Origin: JAGQVA01 sp041391725
GTDB taxonomy: Bacteria; Bacteroidota; Bacteroidia; J057
Direction: 5' to 3'
NCBI GenBank assembly: GCA_041391725.1
Contig: JAWKNL010000005.1
Coordinates: 186,001-250,000, forward strand
Length of the DNA: 64,000 nt
Both the position numbers and the translations under genes were made by a program. Position 1 is the stretch's first letter. Each line of letters opens with the position of its first letter. Below, in pieces: positions 45,416 through 54,969 of the stretch. The notes beneath the pieces were generated by a model that did no database searches, was not told the origin of the DNA, and saw only the letters and a program-made list of their open reading frames with translations.

Positions 45416-45446
45416 TTCCGCTTAGCTGGATGGTTCATTATTTGCT

Positions 45447-45454
45447 CAAAATTA
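45447..45454 (-). promoter_or_regulatory. Candidate -7 box for the MoxR gene
   Basis: TAATTTTG on the minus strand matches TAnnTTTG about 32 bp before the ATG at 45415. No clear TTTG stands 19-20 bp upstream, so this is a partial match. Confidence 0.35.
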
Positions 45455-45535
45455 ACCAACCTTTTTGAGATTATAACCATGTTTCAGGGTTTGTGGCAAT
45501 AATTACGCCATGTTTGGTCATATTCGGCGGATTTG

Positions 45536-45566
45536 TTTGTGGCTGCCTGAGTTTTTTTTAACTTTG
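45536..45566 (+). promoter_or_regulatory. Bacteroidota-type promoter of the acetoacetyl-CoA synthetase operon
   Basis: TTTG at 45536-45539 and TAACTTTG at 45559-45566 are separated by 19 bp, an exact fit to the phylum's -33/-7 consensus. Transcription would start near 45573, about 50 bases before the ATG at 45624. Confidence 0.6.
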
Positions 45567-45623
45567 AAATTGCGCCTGATTCAGGCATGTTATGATTTTT
45601 GATTATTGCAAATTTCCCGGATC

Positions 45624-47603
45624 ATGAATCAATCCACTTCCCATATTCCGCTTTGGTCTCCATCTGAAGATTTTATCCGCTCTTCACAAATGTATGTTTA
45701 TACACAGTGGCTGAAGAGCGAATATGATATGGAATTTGCTGATTATGAGTCGCTTCACGCATGGTCGGTTTCTCATATCGCTGCGTTCTGGGAGTCTGTA
45801 TTCCAATATTTCGAAGTAATGGCCACCGGTTCTTATACAAAAGTGGTGGACATCCCGGCATCGGGAATGATTGGTACAAAATGGTTTGACGGATTGACTG
45901 TCAATTACGCCGAACATATATTCAGAAACCGCAGTGATGCGTTTCCTGCAATAGTCTTTCAATCCGAAAATTCACGCTTAACAGAAATTTCCTGGGCGGA
46001 ACTAACCTGGCGCACAGGGTCTTTTGCACGGTTTCTCCGAAGTGCCGGAGTAAAAGCCGGCGACCGCGTGGCTGCCTTCCTTCCCAATATTCCCGAAGCT
46101 ATCATCGCCTTTCTGGCAGTCCAGTCTCTGGGCGCGGTGTGGTCGGGCTGTTCTCCCGACTTTGGTACCGAAAGTGTCATCGAGCGGTTTGCCCAGATTG
46201 AGCCCAAAATCCTGATCGCAGCCGACGGTTACCGTTACAACGGAAAAGCCTACGACCGTAAAGAATCAGTCGCTCAACTGATGGATTCTCTCCCCACAGT
46301 GGAAAAACTTGTATTTCTTCCTTATCTCAGTCCCGATACCCGTTTTGAGGAAGAACCAAAAGCGGTTTTATGGGAAGAAACCCAGAAAAACCCGGAAGCT
46401 CCGGTTGTATTTACGCGGGTTCCGTTTAACGATCCTTTGTGGATATTGTATTCCTCCGGCACAACGGGAAAACCCAAAGCCATTACCCAAAGTGTGGGCG
46501 GCTGCCTGATCGAACATCTGAAAGCGCTGGGACTGCATCAGAATGTAAAACGCGGCGACCGTTTTTTCTGGTACTCAACTACCGGCTGGATGATGTGGAA
46601 TTATACCGTCGCCGCCCTGCTCACAGGGGGGACAGTGGTCATCTACGACGGATCGGCAGGTTATCCCGACCTGAAGGTGTTGTGGGATTTTGCTGTGAAG
46701 GCCAGGGTAAATCATTTTGGCGGGGGGGCTGCATTTTATATCGCCTGCATGAAAGCTGGTTTGGATTTGCGAAATACGGGTCTGGAAGCCCACCTGGAAT
46801 CGGTGGGTTCTACCGGTTCGCCATTACCTCCTGAAGGTTTCCGCTGGTTGTACGAATATGTGAAAAAAGACCTTTGGCTGATTTCCCTGAGTGGAGGTAC
46901 AGATGTGTGCAGTGGTTTTGTGGGTGGAAGTCCGTTTTTGCCGGTTTACTCCGGAGAAATCCAGTGCCGGATGCTGGGCGCAAAAGTGGTAGCCTTGAGC
47001 GAAGAGGGCAGGGAAGTGGCCGACGAACTGGGCGAAATGGTAATCACCCTTCCTATGCCTTCCATGCCCGTTTTTTTCTGGAATGACGCCGGCAACGAGC
47101 GGTATTTTTCCAGCTACTTTGATATGTATCCCGGGCTTTGGCGCCACGGTGACTGGATCAAAATCACCAGTCGTGGTACCGTCATCATTTACGGACGATC
47201 GGACGCCACGCTCAACCGGGGCGGAGTGCGTATCGGTACAAGCGAAGTTTACCGGGCAGTGGAAAGTATTCCCGAAGTAAAAGACTGCATGGTGATCTGC
47301 ATTGAAAGGGAGGGCGGAGCGTTTTTTATGCCGCTGTTTGTAGTGCTGAAGGAAGGAGAAATGCTGAATGATTCCTTAAAAAAGCAGATCAACCAGGCAC
47401 TGAGAACACAGTTTAGCCCGCGGCATGTTCCCGATGAAATTTATCAGACCAATGAAATTCCCTACACGATCAGTGGGAAGAAAATGGAGACACCGGTGAA
47501 AAAAATTCTTATGGGTGTACCTGTAACAAAAGCTGCCAGTAAAGATGCGATGAAAAATCCTGAATCACTGGATTATTTTGTGCAATTTGCCCGTACAATC
47601 TGA
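45624..47603 (+). CDS. Acetoacetyl-CoA synthetase (acetoacetate-CoA ligase)
   Basis: I start this 659-residue protein at MNQSTSHIPLW (45624). It has the ANL adenylate-forming fold: an N-terminal acs-type segment (FEVMATGSYTKVVDIPASGM, GTKWFDGLTVNYAEHIF), the ATP loop LWILYSSGTTGKPKAI (about 274-288), YSTTGWMMWNY, and RHGDWIKITSRGTVIIYGRS with the hinge Asp, then TISGKKMETPVKKI with the catalytic Lys near the end. IxGTKWFxGxxLNYAEHxF-like and GGTDVCSGFVGG motifs set acetoacetyl-CoA synthetases apart from acetyl-CoA synthetases. It activates acetoacetate for use as carbon source. It is the first gene of a five-gene operon. Confidence 0.92.
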   Translation: MNQSTSHIPLWSPSEDFIRSSQMYVYTQWLKSEYDMEFADYESLHAWSVSHIAAFWESVFQYFEVMATGSYTKVVDIPASGMIGTKWFDGLTVNYAEHIFRNRSDAFPAIVFQSENSRLTEISWAELTWRTGSFARFLRSAGVKAGDRVAAFLPNIPEAIIAFLAVQSLGAVWSGCSPDFGTESVIERFAQIEPKILIAADGYRYNGKAYDRKESVAQLMDSLPTVEKLVFLPYLSPDTRFEEEPKAVLWEETQKNPEAPVVFTRVPFNDPLWILYSSGTTGKPKAITQSVGGCLIEHLKALGLHQNVKRGDRFFWYSTTGWMMWNYTVAALLTGGTVVIYDGSAGYPDLKVLWDFAVKARVNHFGGGAAFYIACMKAGLDLRNTGLEAHLESVGSTGSPLPPEGFRWLYEYVKKDLWLISLSGGTDVCSGFVGGSPFLPVYSGEIQCRMLGAKVVALSEEGREVADELGEMVITLPMPSMPVFFWNDAGNERYFSSYFDMYPGLWRHGDWIKITSRGTVIIYGRSDATLNRGGVRIGTSEVYRAVESIPEVKDCMVICIEREGGAFFMPLFVVLKEGEMLNDSLKKQINQALRTQFSPRHVPDEIYQTNEIPYTISGKKMETPVKKILMGVPVTKAASKDAMKNPESLDYFVQFARTI

Positions 47604-47608
47604 GATTC

Positions 47609-48217
47609 ATGAACCTTCGGACTGTGAATGCATATTTCCTTGCTTTTGGCCTGGCGGCAATGATTTTTTTGTCTGCCTGTAGCGATCCGATTTCCGCTCA
47701 TTCTCCGATATTTAAGATTCTGTTTACCGATGATTCTACCGCATTCAGAGGGATCAGTATTGGCGAGCAGATGCGTGAGGTCAGGAAAAAAGAATTGCCC
47801 CTCGATCCCGAACACGATGACAAATTGGGGGTCAGTTATCTGGTTCCCATTGATTCGGCGACCGAAATGCTGATTGATTATTACTCTGATAATATCCGGA
47901 ATGAACGGTCGCAGGAACGTGTGGCATCCATCGTCGCAAATATCTCGCTCAATGATGAGGTGAAAACCGCGCAGTTGTACAGTGAAATACAGGATTATTT
48001 CAACAAAAACTACGGCATTTACAGCGGTTCTTACGGCGATTACTCGTGGAATGCCGGAACGCGCCTCACGCCGGAAATGGAAGTGCGGCTATTGCTGGCA
48101 GAAAACAAAAAAGGCATCACCCTCAATTTTGTCAATACCCGTCCGGAATATCTTGCCGATTCGGTAGCATTTCCCGTATTTAATGATACGCTCCCGGGCC
48201 ATGTAAATTCGGAATAA
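47609..48217 (+). CDS. Lipoprotein of unknown function
   Basis: 202 residues with signal sequence AYFLAFGLAAMIFLSAC and lipobox Cys24. The mature part has ISIGEQMREVRKKELPLDPE near the start, a pattern seen in proteins that begin 'IxxGxxxxxVxxxE' of the SmpA/BamE-like fold, and later LIDYYSDNIRNERSQERVAS. I cannot assign a family. It starts 5 bp after the acetoacetyl-CoA synthetase stop and is followed 12 bp later by the cobalamin adenosyltransferase, so it is cotranscribed with both; no functional link is obvious. Confidence 0.75.
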   Translation: MNLRTVNAYFLAFGLAAMIFLSACSDPISAHSPIFKILFTDDSTAFRGISIGEQMREVRKKELPLDPEHDDKLGVSYLVPIDSATEMLIDYYSDNIRNERSQERVASIVANISLNDEVKTAQLYSEIQDYFNKNYGIYSGSYGDYSWNAGTRLTPEMEVRLLLAENKKGITLNFVNTRPEYLADSVAFPVFNDTLPGHVNSE

Positions 48218-48229
48218 TCTGAAATAGTA

Positions 48230-48772
48230 ATGAAAATATACACCAAAAAAGGAGACGGAGGCGAAACCTCACTGCTTGGCGGTACGAGGGTCTCCAAGGC
48301 TAATTTAAGAATAGAAGCGTACGGCACAGTCGATGAACTGAATGCCTGGATGGGCATGGTGGGCGACCAGCCGCATGCACTGGAATTTACCTCCCAGATT
48401 CGCACGATTCAAAACCATTTGTTCTCCATCGGCTCTATTCTTGCTAGCGACCCGCAGAAATCGCTGTTCAAACTCCCTCAAATCACCGAAGGCGATGTGC
48501 AGTTGCTGGAGCTCTCTATGGATAAAATGGAAGAAAATCTGCCGCCATTGAAAAATTTTGTTCTTCCCGGCGGACATCCTGCCAATTCTGCCGCGCATGT
48601 CGCCCGCACGGTCTGCCGCAGGGCGGAGCGAAGAGTGGTCGAACTGGATTCGCATGAGCCGGTGGACCCGCAAATTATTACTTATCTCAACCGGCTTTCT
48701 GACTGGTTGTTTGTTCTGAGCCGGTTTTTCTCACACCTGGCAAAGGCTCCGGAAATCACATGGAATAATTAA
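48230..48772 (+). CDS. pduO: PduO-type cob(I)alamin adenosyltransferase
   Basis: 180 residues. The nucleotide-binding N-terminus MKIYTKKGDGGETSLLGGTR followed by VSKANLRIEAYGTVDELNAW, and the RTVCRRAERRVVELDS motif, are the PduO/MMAB ATP-cobalamin signature; LNRLSDWLFVLSRFFSHLAK forms the last helix of the five-helix bundle. It converts cob(I)alamin and ATP to adenosylcobalamin, the cofactor of methylmalonyl-CoA mutase and similar enzymes. It is the third gene of the operon, 12 bp after the lipoprotein and 4 bp before the next gene. Confidence 0.95.
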   Translation: MKIYTKKGDGGETSLLGGTRVSKANLRIEAYGTVDELNAWMGMVGDQPHALEFTSQIRTIQNHLFSIGSILASDPQKSLFKLPQITEGDVQLLELSMDKMEENLPPLKNFVLPGGHPANSAAHVARTVCRRAERRVVELDSHEPVDPQIITYLNRLSDWLFVLSRFFSHLAKAPEITWNN

Positions 48773-48776
48773 TGAT

Positions 48777-50126
48777 ATGAAAAAAATATTTGTCATCGGC
48801 GCCGGTCGTTCGGCTACAGATTTGATTGAATACCTGCTCCAGCATGCAGCAGATAATGACTGGGAGATTATTGTGGGTGATTTCTCCGAATCACTGGCAA
48901 AGGAAAAAGTGGCGGATCATCCGCGCGGGAGAGCCATATTTTTTGACGCAAATGACGCTTCCGCCCGAAAAGAACGCTTTCAGCAGGCCTCGCTCGTGGT
49001 TTCTTTCCTTCCCTCCCAGATGCATACCATGGTGGCACGTGATTGTCTTACTTATGGTTGCCATCTTGTTACGGCGTCTTACCTTAGCCCCGAGATTGCC
49101 GCTATGGATGCCGACGCAAAAGAAAAAGGCCTGGTTTTCCTCAGCGAAATGGGCGCAGACCCGGGCATCGATCATATGAGTGCCATGAACCATATCGATC
49201 AGATTCGCGCTGCGGGGGGTGAACTGACCGCCTTTAAATCTTTCTGCGGTGCGCTGGTTGCACCCGAATCCAACGACAATCCCTTCGGGTATAAATTTAC
49301 CTGGAGCCCGATGAATGTCATCACCGCCGGGCAACATACGGCGCGGTATCTCGAAAATGGTCAATACCGGTTTATTCCCTATCATAAACTCTTTCATGAA
49401 ACAGAGACCGTGGAAATACCGGGCTGTGGCACCTTTGAAGCCTACGCCAACCGCGACTCCATCCGTTACCGCGAAAAATACGGGATTGCCAACCTGCCTA
49501 CCATTTTGCGGGCTACTCTCCGCTACCCCGGCTTCTGTGAAACCTGGGCTGCACTTGTTGAACTCGGACTTACCGATCCCAATTATTCCATCAATGATTC
49601 AGACCAACTGACCTGGCGGGAATGGGTTTCCTCCTATGTTTCCATTGCGCCGGGAGCTACGCTTGAAAAAAGCATTGCCGACAGTCTGAATATTTCCATT
49701 GACAGCCCGGTAATGGAACGACTGGCCTGGGCTGGTTTGTTTTCTGATGAAATCATTGAGCGAAAAAATGCAACGCCAGCACAATTATTACTAGACCTGC
49801 TCAGCAGAAAACTGGCCTTCCGCACCGAAGATACCGATATGCTGGTGATGATGGATTATTTCGAATATATGATGGAAGGAAAAACCTATGCACGGGAGGC
49901 GTACCTCGTGGTAAAAGGAAAAGACCCCCGGCATACGGCAATTTCACTCACGGTCGGCCTTCCTGCGGCAATCGCCGTCAGGCTCATTCTTCAGGGCAAA
50001 ATCCAGGCAAGAGGGGTGATGCTGCCACTTCTCCCCGAAATCTACCGGCCGGTGTTGCAGGAACTTCAATCCCTGGGAATCAGTTTTACTGAAAGGGAAA
50101 AAGAAATCTCATCACTTGTCTCATGA
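48777..50126 (+). CDS. Saccharopine dehydrogenase-like oxidoreductase
   Basis: 449 residues. The Rossmann start MKKIFVIGAGRSATDLIEYL contains the GxGxxA/S dinucleotide motif; SLVVSFLPSQMHTMVARDCL and VFLSEMGADPGIDHMSAMN are the conserved saccharopine dehydrogenase core, and the C-terminal domain has GKTYAREAYLVVKGKDPRHT and LTVGLPAAIAVRLILQGKI. Members act in lysine degradation (saccharopine to glutamate plus aminoadipate semialdehyde) or polyamine metabolism. No partner enzyme for lysine breakdown is beside it, so the substrate stays open. The ATG is 4 bp after the adenosyltransferase and its 3' end overlaps the MlaD gene by 4 bp (ATGA). Confidence 0.9.
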   Translation: MKKIFVIGAGRSATDLIEYLLQHAADNDWEIIVGDFSESLAKEKVADHPRGRAIFFDANDASARKERFQQASLVVSFLPSQMHTMVARDCLTYGCHLVTASYLSPEIAAMDADAKEKGLVFLSEMGADPGIDHMSAMNHIDQIRAAGGELTAFKSFCGALVAPESNDNPFGYKFTWSPMNVITAGQHTARYLENGQYRFIPYHKLFHETETVEIPGCGTFEAYANRDSIRYREKYGIANLPTILRATLRYPGFCETWAALVELGLTDPNYSINDSDQLTWREWVSSYVSIAPGATLEKSIADSLNISIDSPVMERLAWAGLFSDEIIERKNATPAQLLLDLLSRKLAFRTEDTDMLVMMDYFEYMMEGKTYAREAYLVVKGKDPRHTAISLTVGLPAAIAVRLILQGKIQARGVMLPLLPEIYRPVLQELQSLGISFTEREKEISSLVS

Positions 50127-51079
50127 AAAACGAAATCAGGGTCGGCCTGACGGTTCTGGCCGGAATCGTATTGCTTTACCTTATGATCGCCTGGGCCAGG
50201 CGCATTCACTTTTTTGCGCCTGAAGAAAACCAGTATCTGATTCATTTTGAACAGGTAAGCGGCCTGCTGGAAGGCGACCCCGTGCATGTCCGCGGATACC
50301 TGGCCGGAAGAGTAATGGATATTCACCCCGAAAAAGATTTTATGGCCGTAATGGTAAGTGTGGATGAACGAATCGAACTGTATGCGGATGCTTATGCAGA
50401 AATCAGGGTAAAAGAACTGCTGGGAGGGAAAATGATCGAAATTTTCCCCGGTAACGGGGCGGTTGCCTTTGATAATCAGTTATTCCTCCCGGGAAAAACC
50501 TCGCCCGATTTTGCCAGCGCTTTTTCCGGTTTCGGAGATATTACCGGCAGTATTGACATCGCGGGGATAAATAAAATGATCGGGCGAATGGATTCTCTTA
50601 CTGCCAATATCCAGCTTTGGATGACAGAATCCGACCCGCAAAGGGTGGTCGCTATGGTGGAAGACATTTCAGGAATGGTCGCAAGGGTAAACCGGCTGAT
50701 TTCAGATGTCAACGACCGGAAAATTATTTATGGACTCGATTCCACCCTGACTACAGTGAATCATTTGCTAAAGAAAACAGAACCGCTGTTTGATGAGGCG
50801 GAAAAAATCACCAGGTCAGCAGAGTTTTCTCTGATTCCACGTGCCGATTCGCTGGTGGGACAACTGGAATCCACCCTCAGGTCGCTCGACAAAACGATTA
50901 CCTCAGTGAATGCGGTGATGGATAAGCTGGAAGAAAAAGATAATGTGGGCGGAAGAATATTCAACGACCCCGGGCTGTCTGCGCAACTCGACACTACCTT
51001 ATACAATCTGAATAAAGTATTGGAACAGATTCACTCCAAAAGGGTGATTGTGGGAATGAAAAGGAAAAAGGGTGAATAG
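50123..51079 (+). CDS. MlaD/MCE-domain lipid transport protein
   Basis: 318 residues. An N-terminal signal anchor (VGLTVLAGIVLLYLMIAWA) is followed by one MCE domain (about 36-118; IHFEQVSGLLEGDPVHVRGY, KEDFMAVMVSVDER-like strands, IRVKELLGGKMIEIFPG) and a long helical tail (about 150-318; MVEDISGMVARVNRLISDVN; LVGQLESTLRSLDKTITSVN). It would form a periplasmic lipid-carrying ring or tube on an ABC permease. No mlaE/mlaF genes are adjacent. It is the last gene of the operon, and its stop lies 20 bp from the converging amidase stop. Confidence 0.9.
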   Translation: MKNEIRVGLTVLAGIVLLYLMIAWARRIHFFAPEENQYLIHFEQVSGLLEGDPVHVRGYLAGRVMDIHPEKDFMAVMVSVDERIELYADAYAEIRVKELLGGKMIEIFPGNGAVAFDNQLFLPGKTSPDFASAFSGFGDITGSIDIAGINKMIGRMDSLTANIQLWMTESDPQRVVAMVEDISGMVARVNRLISDVNDRKIIYGLDSTLTTVNHLLKKTEPLFDEAEKITRSAEFSLIPRADSLVGQLESTLRSLDKTITSVNAVMDKLEEKDNVGGRIFNDPGLSAQLDTTLYNLNKVLEQIHSKRVIVGMKRKKGE

Positions 51080-51099
51080 AAACTGCTGAATGACAACTC

Positions 51100-52335
51100 T
51101 TATTTCCCTTCCGCGTCCTGTAACAGGCCATCATACAGCCAGTTGGCCATCAACTGCCGGTTTTCTTCCACAATGAGCCGCGACTGGTCTGTGCGGTTGC
51201 GGATATTTCCCAACTCGATGTAAACAGCCACAGGAAGGGTTTCGCGCAGCATGTGCAGGTCGCGGGGCGTGACTTTACCCTCATATCCCCGCCCTTTGCG
51301 AAATTCATCGTATTTGGCTTTGATCATATCGTATAACCGCGTGGCAAAAATCCTGCTGTCGGGATCATCCATCCGGTGGTAAAAATACATGTCAATCTGC
51401 TCGGTCCGGTCGTCAGAATCTACATGAATCACCACCAGACGCTGATATCGCACGCCCTGATTCTGATTTTTTTCAAAAAGCATATTCACCTGATCCGATC
51501 GCTGAAACAGTCGTTCTGATTGCCCTGCAGGAATTTTCTGATCTACCCACAACGTTTCATCTTTATCACAGGGCAGGATTTCGCCATCTCTGATTCCGTC
51601 ATTTTCATCGCGGGTAATGATATAGACCGTCGCTCCGTGGGCGAGGAGGTTTCGCGAAAGCCGGAGCCCGACATCATAGGCATATTCGTCTTCACAGAGC
51701 GTACTGCTATTCAATGTACCAATAGCGCCGGGGTCAGGCCCGCCATGGCCCGAGACGATATAAAAGACCTTTCCGCTAAGCCGGGTGCTTTCCAGAGGAA
51801 CCTTCGCGTATTTTTCTCCAAAAATATCATAAGTGCCGCGCAGCGGAATATTTTTGGCCGGTTTGGTCTCAGAAACGGGAGTGGCAGATGCCGTGGCGGG
51901 AACCACCTCATCCAGTGGCACAGATTCCTCTTTGCAGTACATCATATGATAGGGAACCCACAATTCGCGGTTGTCGCGGTAGTCGCCCTGTTTGACGCCC
52001 GCCTTTAGCATAAATTCGTTGTACTTCTGAACCTGTTCGGCCCAGGGAAGATCGTTTACCCCGGTGGTCGAACGAATGCTTTTTCCGTTGTAGGAATAAA
52101 GGAAAATCGGAAGTTTATACTCCCGACCGTTTTGCAAACCCTGATTTTTTTTCAGCCCGTTGATTTTCCGGAACTGCTCAATATTGCAGGGGGTTTTGGC
52201 TCTGTAGCGCTCAAGAATGGAATAAATTCCGTCTCCGGTTCCGGCGGTTGTTGATAAATAGCCAGGCGCATTGGCAAACAGATTTCCGGAGAAAAATGCT
52301 GCACATAGTAAGAAAACTGTAAAGAATACCCGCAT
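51100..52335 (-). CDS. Secreted N-acetylmuramoyl-L-alanine amidase with LysM-like domain
   Basis: 411 residues from MRVFFTVFLLCAAFFSGNLF (52335), a clean signal peptide; a TTG at 52359 would add eight residues. A LysM-like domain follows (IYSILERYRAKTPCNIEQFR, KINGLKKNQGLQNGREYKLP). The amidase_3 zinc domain begins VFYIVSGHGGPDPGAIG (first His ligand), then EDEYAYDVGLRLSRNLLAHG (Glu ligand), VVIHVDSDDR (second His) and ends VAVYIELGNIRNRTDQSRL with the catalytic Glu. It cleaves the amide bond between MurNAc and the stem peptide during cell separation. It is divergent from the fumarylacetoacetase-family gene. Confidence 0.9.
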   Translation of the reverse strand: MRVFFTVFLLCAAFFSGNLFANAPGYLSTTAGTGDGIYSILERYRAKTPCNIEQFRKINGLKKNQGLQNGREYKLPIFLYSYNGKSIRSTTGVNDLPWAEQVQKYNEFMLKAGVKQGDYRDNRELWVPYHMMYCKEESVPLDEVVPATASATPVSETKPAKNIPLRGTYDIFGEKYAKVPLESTRLSGKVFYIVSGHGGPDPGAIGTLNSSTLCEDEYAYDVGLRLSRNLLAHGATVYIITRDENDGIRDGEILPCDKDETLWVDQKIPAGQSERLFQRSDQVNMLFEKNQNQGVRYQRLVVIHVDSDDRTEQIDMYFYHRMDDPDSRIFATRLYDMIKAKYDEFRKGRGYEGKVTPRDLHMLRETLPVAVYIELGNIRNRTDQSRLIVEENRQLMANWLYDGLLQDAEGK

Positions 52336-52431
52336 CCGTTGTGGTTTTTGCGAAGCCAAAATATAAAAATTCCCACTAATTCCTGCATATTCGTGGCAGT
52401 GGAATCCTTTTCAATCACTAACGAAAACCTT

Positions 52432-53286
52432 ATGCATATCTTCAACACCAACAAGGGAATTTTGGTTCGGCTGCAAACCGGAGACTACCTGTTTGCCGGG
52501 GTGAACTGGGATCAGTTTATCAACCGCGACAATCTTCGCGAGGCTGTTTTGGCGGAAACATCTGCCATGGAGCCTATAAATAACGGCAACGAGATACTCC
52601 ATTCTGATATCCTCGCACCGATCGGAAGCCAGGAAGTATGGGCTTCAGGAGTTACTTATTTCCGCAGTCGTGTCGCCAGAATGGAAGAGGCGCAGGCAGC
52701 CGGTGGCGGAGATTTTTACGACCGAGTGTATTACGCCGACCGGCCGGAACTGTTTTTTAAGGCTACCCCTTCGCGTGTTGCCGGGCCGGGAACAGCGGTA
52801 TATATCCGCAGAGATTCTGTATGGGATGTGCCGGAACCCGAACTGACCCTGATGATTGCTTCCTCAGGACAGATTGTGGGTTATACCATAGGCAACGATA
52901 TGAGTTCGCGGAGCATTGAGGGCGAAAATCCGCTTTATCTGCCTCAGGCCAAATCTTATGAGCGGTGCGCCGGACTGGGCCCCTGTATTTATGTGCCGGA
53001 AAAACCGCTTTCTCCCGAAACAGAAGTTTCCATCCAGATTTTCAGAAATGATCTGGCAGTTTTCTCAGGCAATATTACGCTTTCACAGATGAAGCGCACG
53101 CCGGAAGAACTGGCCGGCTGGCTTTTCCGGGAATGTGATTTTCCCGCAGGATGCCTGCTGATGACCGGGACGGGAATTGTGCCTGACAGCGACTTTACGC
53201 TGCTTCCGGGAGACAGGGTGGATATTTCTATTGGACAGATAGGGACGCTTTCGAATATAGTCGCCCGCAAAGTTGAAAAAATCTGA
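52432..53286 (+). CDS. Fumarylacetoacetate hydrolase-family protein
   Basis: 284 residues from MHIFNTNKGILVRL (52432). The catalytic FAH domain (about 75-280) has EVWASGVTYFRSRVARMEEA, DRPELFFKATPSRVAG, the metal-binding acidic cluster in VWDVPEPELTLMIASSGQ, IGNDMSSRSIEGENPLYLPQ and FPAGCLLMTGTGIVPDSDFT. The combination of 'SRVARMEEA' with 'GENPLYLPQAK' is typical of 2,4-diketo-3-deoxy-L-fuconate/2-keto-3-deoxy-sugar hydrolases more than of fumarylacetoacetase itself. It cleaves a C-C bond or hydrates a 2-keto acid in a Mg-dependent way. It stands alone between the divergent amidase and the sugar dehydrogenase gene. Confidence 0.88.
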   Translation: MHIFNTNKGILVRLQTGDYLFAGVNWDQFINRDNLREAVLAETSAMEPINNGNEILHSDILAPIGSQEVWASGVTYFRSRVARMEEAQAAGGGDFYDRVYYADRPELFFKATPSRVAGPGTAVYIRRDSVWDVPEPELTLMIASSGQIVGYTIGNDMSSRSIEGENPLYLPQAKSYERCAGLGPCIYVPEKPLSPETEVSIQIFRNDLAVFSGNITLSQMKRTPEELAGWLFRECDFPAGCLLMTGTGIVPDSDFTLLPGDRVDISIGQIGTLSNIVARKVEKI

Positions 53287-53347
53287 ATGGGAGTAGGCTT
53301 TTTGTCCTGAAATCGTTTTAAAAAATAGCTTACCTAAATTCTGTGTT

Positions 53348-54969
53348 ATGATCAGGCAACTACTCCTTTGGACTTTACTTTTTTGCTGCAATGGGGCATG
53401 TGCCAGGCGCAGCCTGTGGTGCTGATTGAACCATTTGCCACAGGCTTTACCCAGCCTGTGGACATCGCCCACGCAGGCGACAGCCGGTTATTTGTCGTTC
53501 AGCGAAATGGAATAATTTATATTCTCGACTCTGCCGGCGTTCGCAATCCTGTGCCTTTTCTCGATATTGATGCCCGCGTTCAATCCACCGGTGGCTCTGA
53601 AAGAGGGCTTCTGGGACTGGTATTTCACCCCCAATATCCTTTGGTCCCGCATTTTTATGTGAACTATATCAATAACGAGGGAAACACCCGGATTTCCCGT
53701 TTTACAAGGACTGCCAACCCCGATATTGCCGATCCCATCAGTGAGGTCATTCTACTGACCGTTGACCAGCCCTATTCCAACCACAACGGAGGCGATCTGG
53801 CTTTTGGGCCTGATGGGTATTTGTACGCATCGTTAGGAGATGGGGGCAATGGTGGTGATCCCCAAAATCACGGGCAGACTACTTCCACTTTGCTGGGAAA
53901 TATGCTTCGTATTGACGTAGATAGCGGCAGCCCGTATGCCATTCCGGCGGATAATCCTTTTGTGCAAAACCCCGATGTAGCTGATGAAATATGGGCCTAC
54001 GGCCTGCGAAATCCCTGGCGATTTAGTTTTGACCGGCTGACCGGAGATATCTGGATTGCAGACGTGGGCCAAAACCAGTATGAAGAAATAAACTTCCAGC
54101 CGGCAACTTCTTCCGGAGGGGAAAACTACGGATGGAGGTGTTTTGAAGGCAATCACAATTACAATCAGACAGGATGTGTAAACACAGGATTTACTTTTCC
54201 AGTGTTTGAATATGTGCATAATAGTACCAATGGTTGTTCGGTGACCGGCGGTTTTGTCTATCGCGGAAGCCGATATCCATCGCTGTACGGACATTATATA
54301 TTTGCGGATTATTGTTCTGGTCGTTTCTGGACAATTTTTCCTGACTCAGTTTCTGGTTGGGAAATATCGGATCAGGGCAAACTGGCTCCCAATTCTACTG
54401 TCGGTTCTTTTGGCGAAAATTATAAAGGTGAAATATTTGTAGCGGGAACGGGAAACGGGATCATTTATCATTTAAAAGAAACCTGCCCTGCCTTTTCTCC
54501 TGTAGTTACCGTTTCAGGTGATTCATTGATTGCAGAAGATGGGGCACAATATCAATGGTACCTCAACGGAGCGGTCATACAGGGCGCCAATAGCCAGGTA
54601 TTGATCGCCGCAGATTCCGGCAGTTATTCAGTCGCCGTCACCGATGCCAACGGCTGTACCGGCCTGTCTGATCCTGTGTTGGTTTTGGCTACGGGACTGG
54701 ATCCGGAGAAAGATTTGTTTTTCAATAATATTTACCCGAACCCTGGTTCTGGTGGATTTACAGTCGCTGTAAATACCCCTTCTGCCGGTATGGTTGTACT
54801 GGAAGTTTTGGATACTGCGGGCAGAATCTGCTACCGTGGGCAAACCTTTTTCAGGGCAGGAGAAAACTACTGGAAAGTGAGTATATCGGATATTCCCTCC
54901 GGCGTTTACCTGGTTCAGATTCGCCAAAACGGGCGAAGCAGCGCGATACGATGGGTTAATCATCCCTGA
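53348..54969 (+). CDS. Secreted PQQ-type sugar dehydrogenase with T9SS domain; signal peptide out of frame
   Basis: The body reads in one frame from 53368: QPVVLIEPFATGFTQPVDIA, RGLLGLVFHPQYPLVPHFYV, HNGGDLAFGPDGYLYASLGD, EIWAYGLRNPWRFSFDR and ENYGWRCFEGNHNYNQTGC. That is the six-bladed glucose/sorbosone dehydrogenase propeller with the catalytic His and Arg regions. An Ig-like stretch (about 370-440) and a T9SS sorting domain from NIYPNPGSGGFTVAV follow. The only ATG with a signal peptide, at 53348, is in another frame (MIRQLLLWTLLFCC). One more T in the run of six at 53381-53386 would fuse them as MIRQLLLWTLLFLLQWGMCQ. As sequenced, export would fail. Confidence 0.82.

Noticed and set aside
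48230..48260. Cobalamin riboswitch before the adenosyltransferase gene
   Set aside because: The gene follows the preceding stop codon after 12 bp, leaving no room for a leader RNA.
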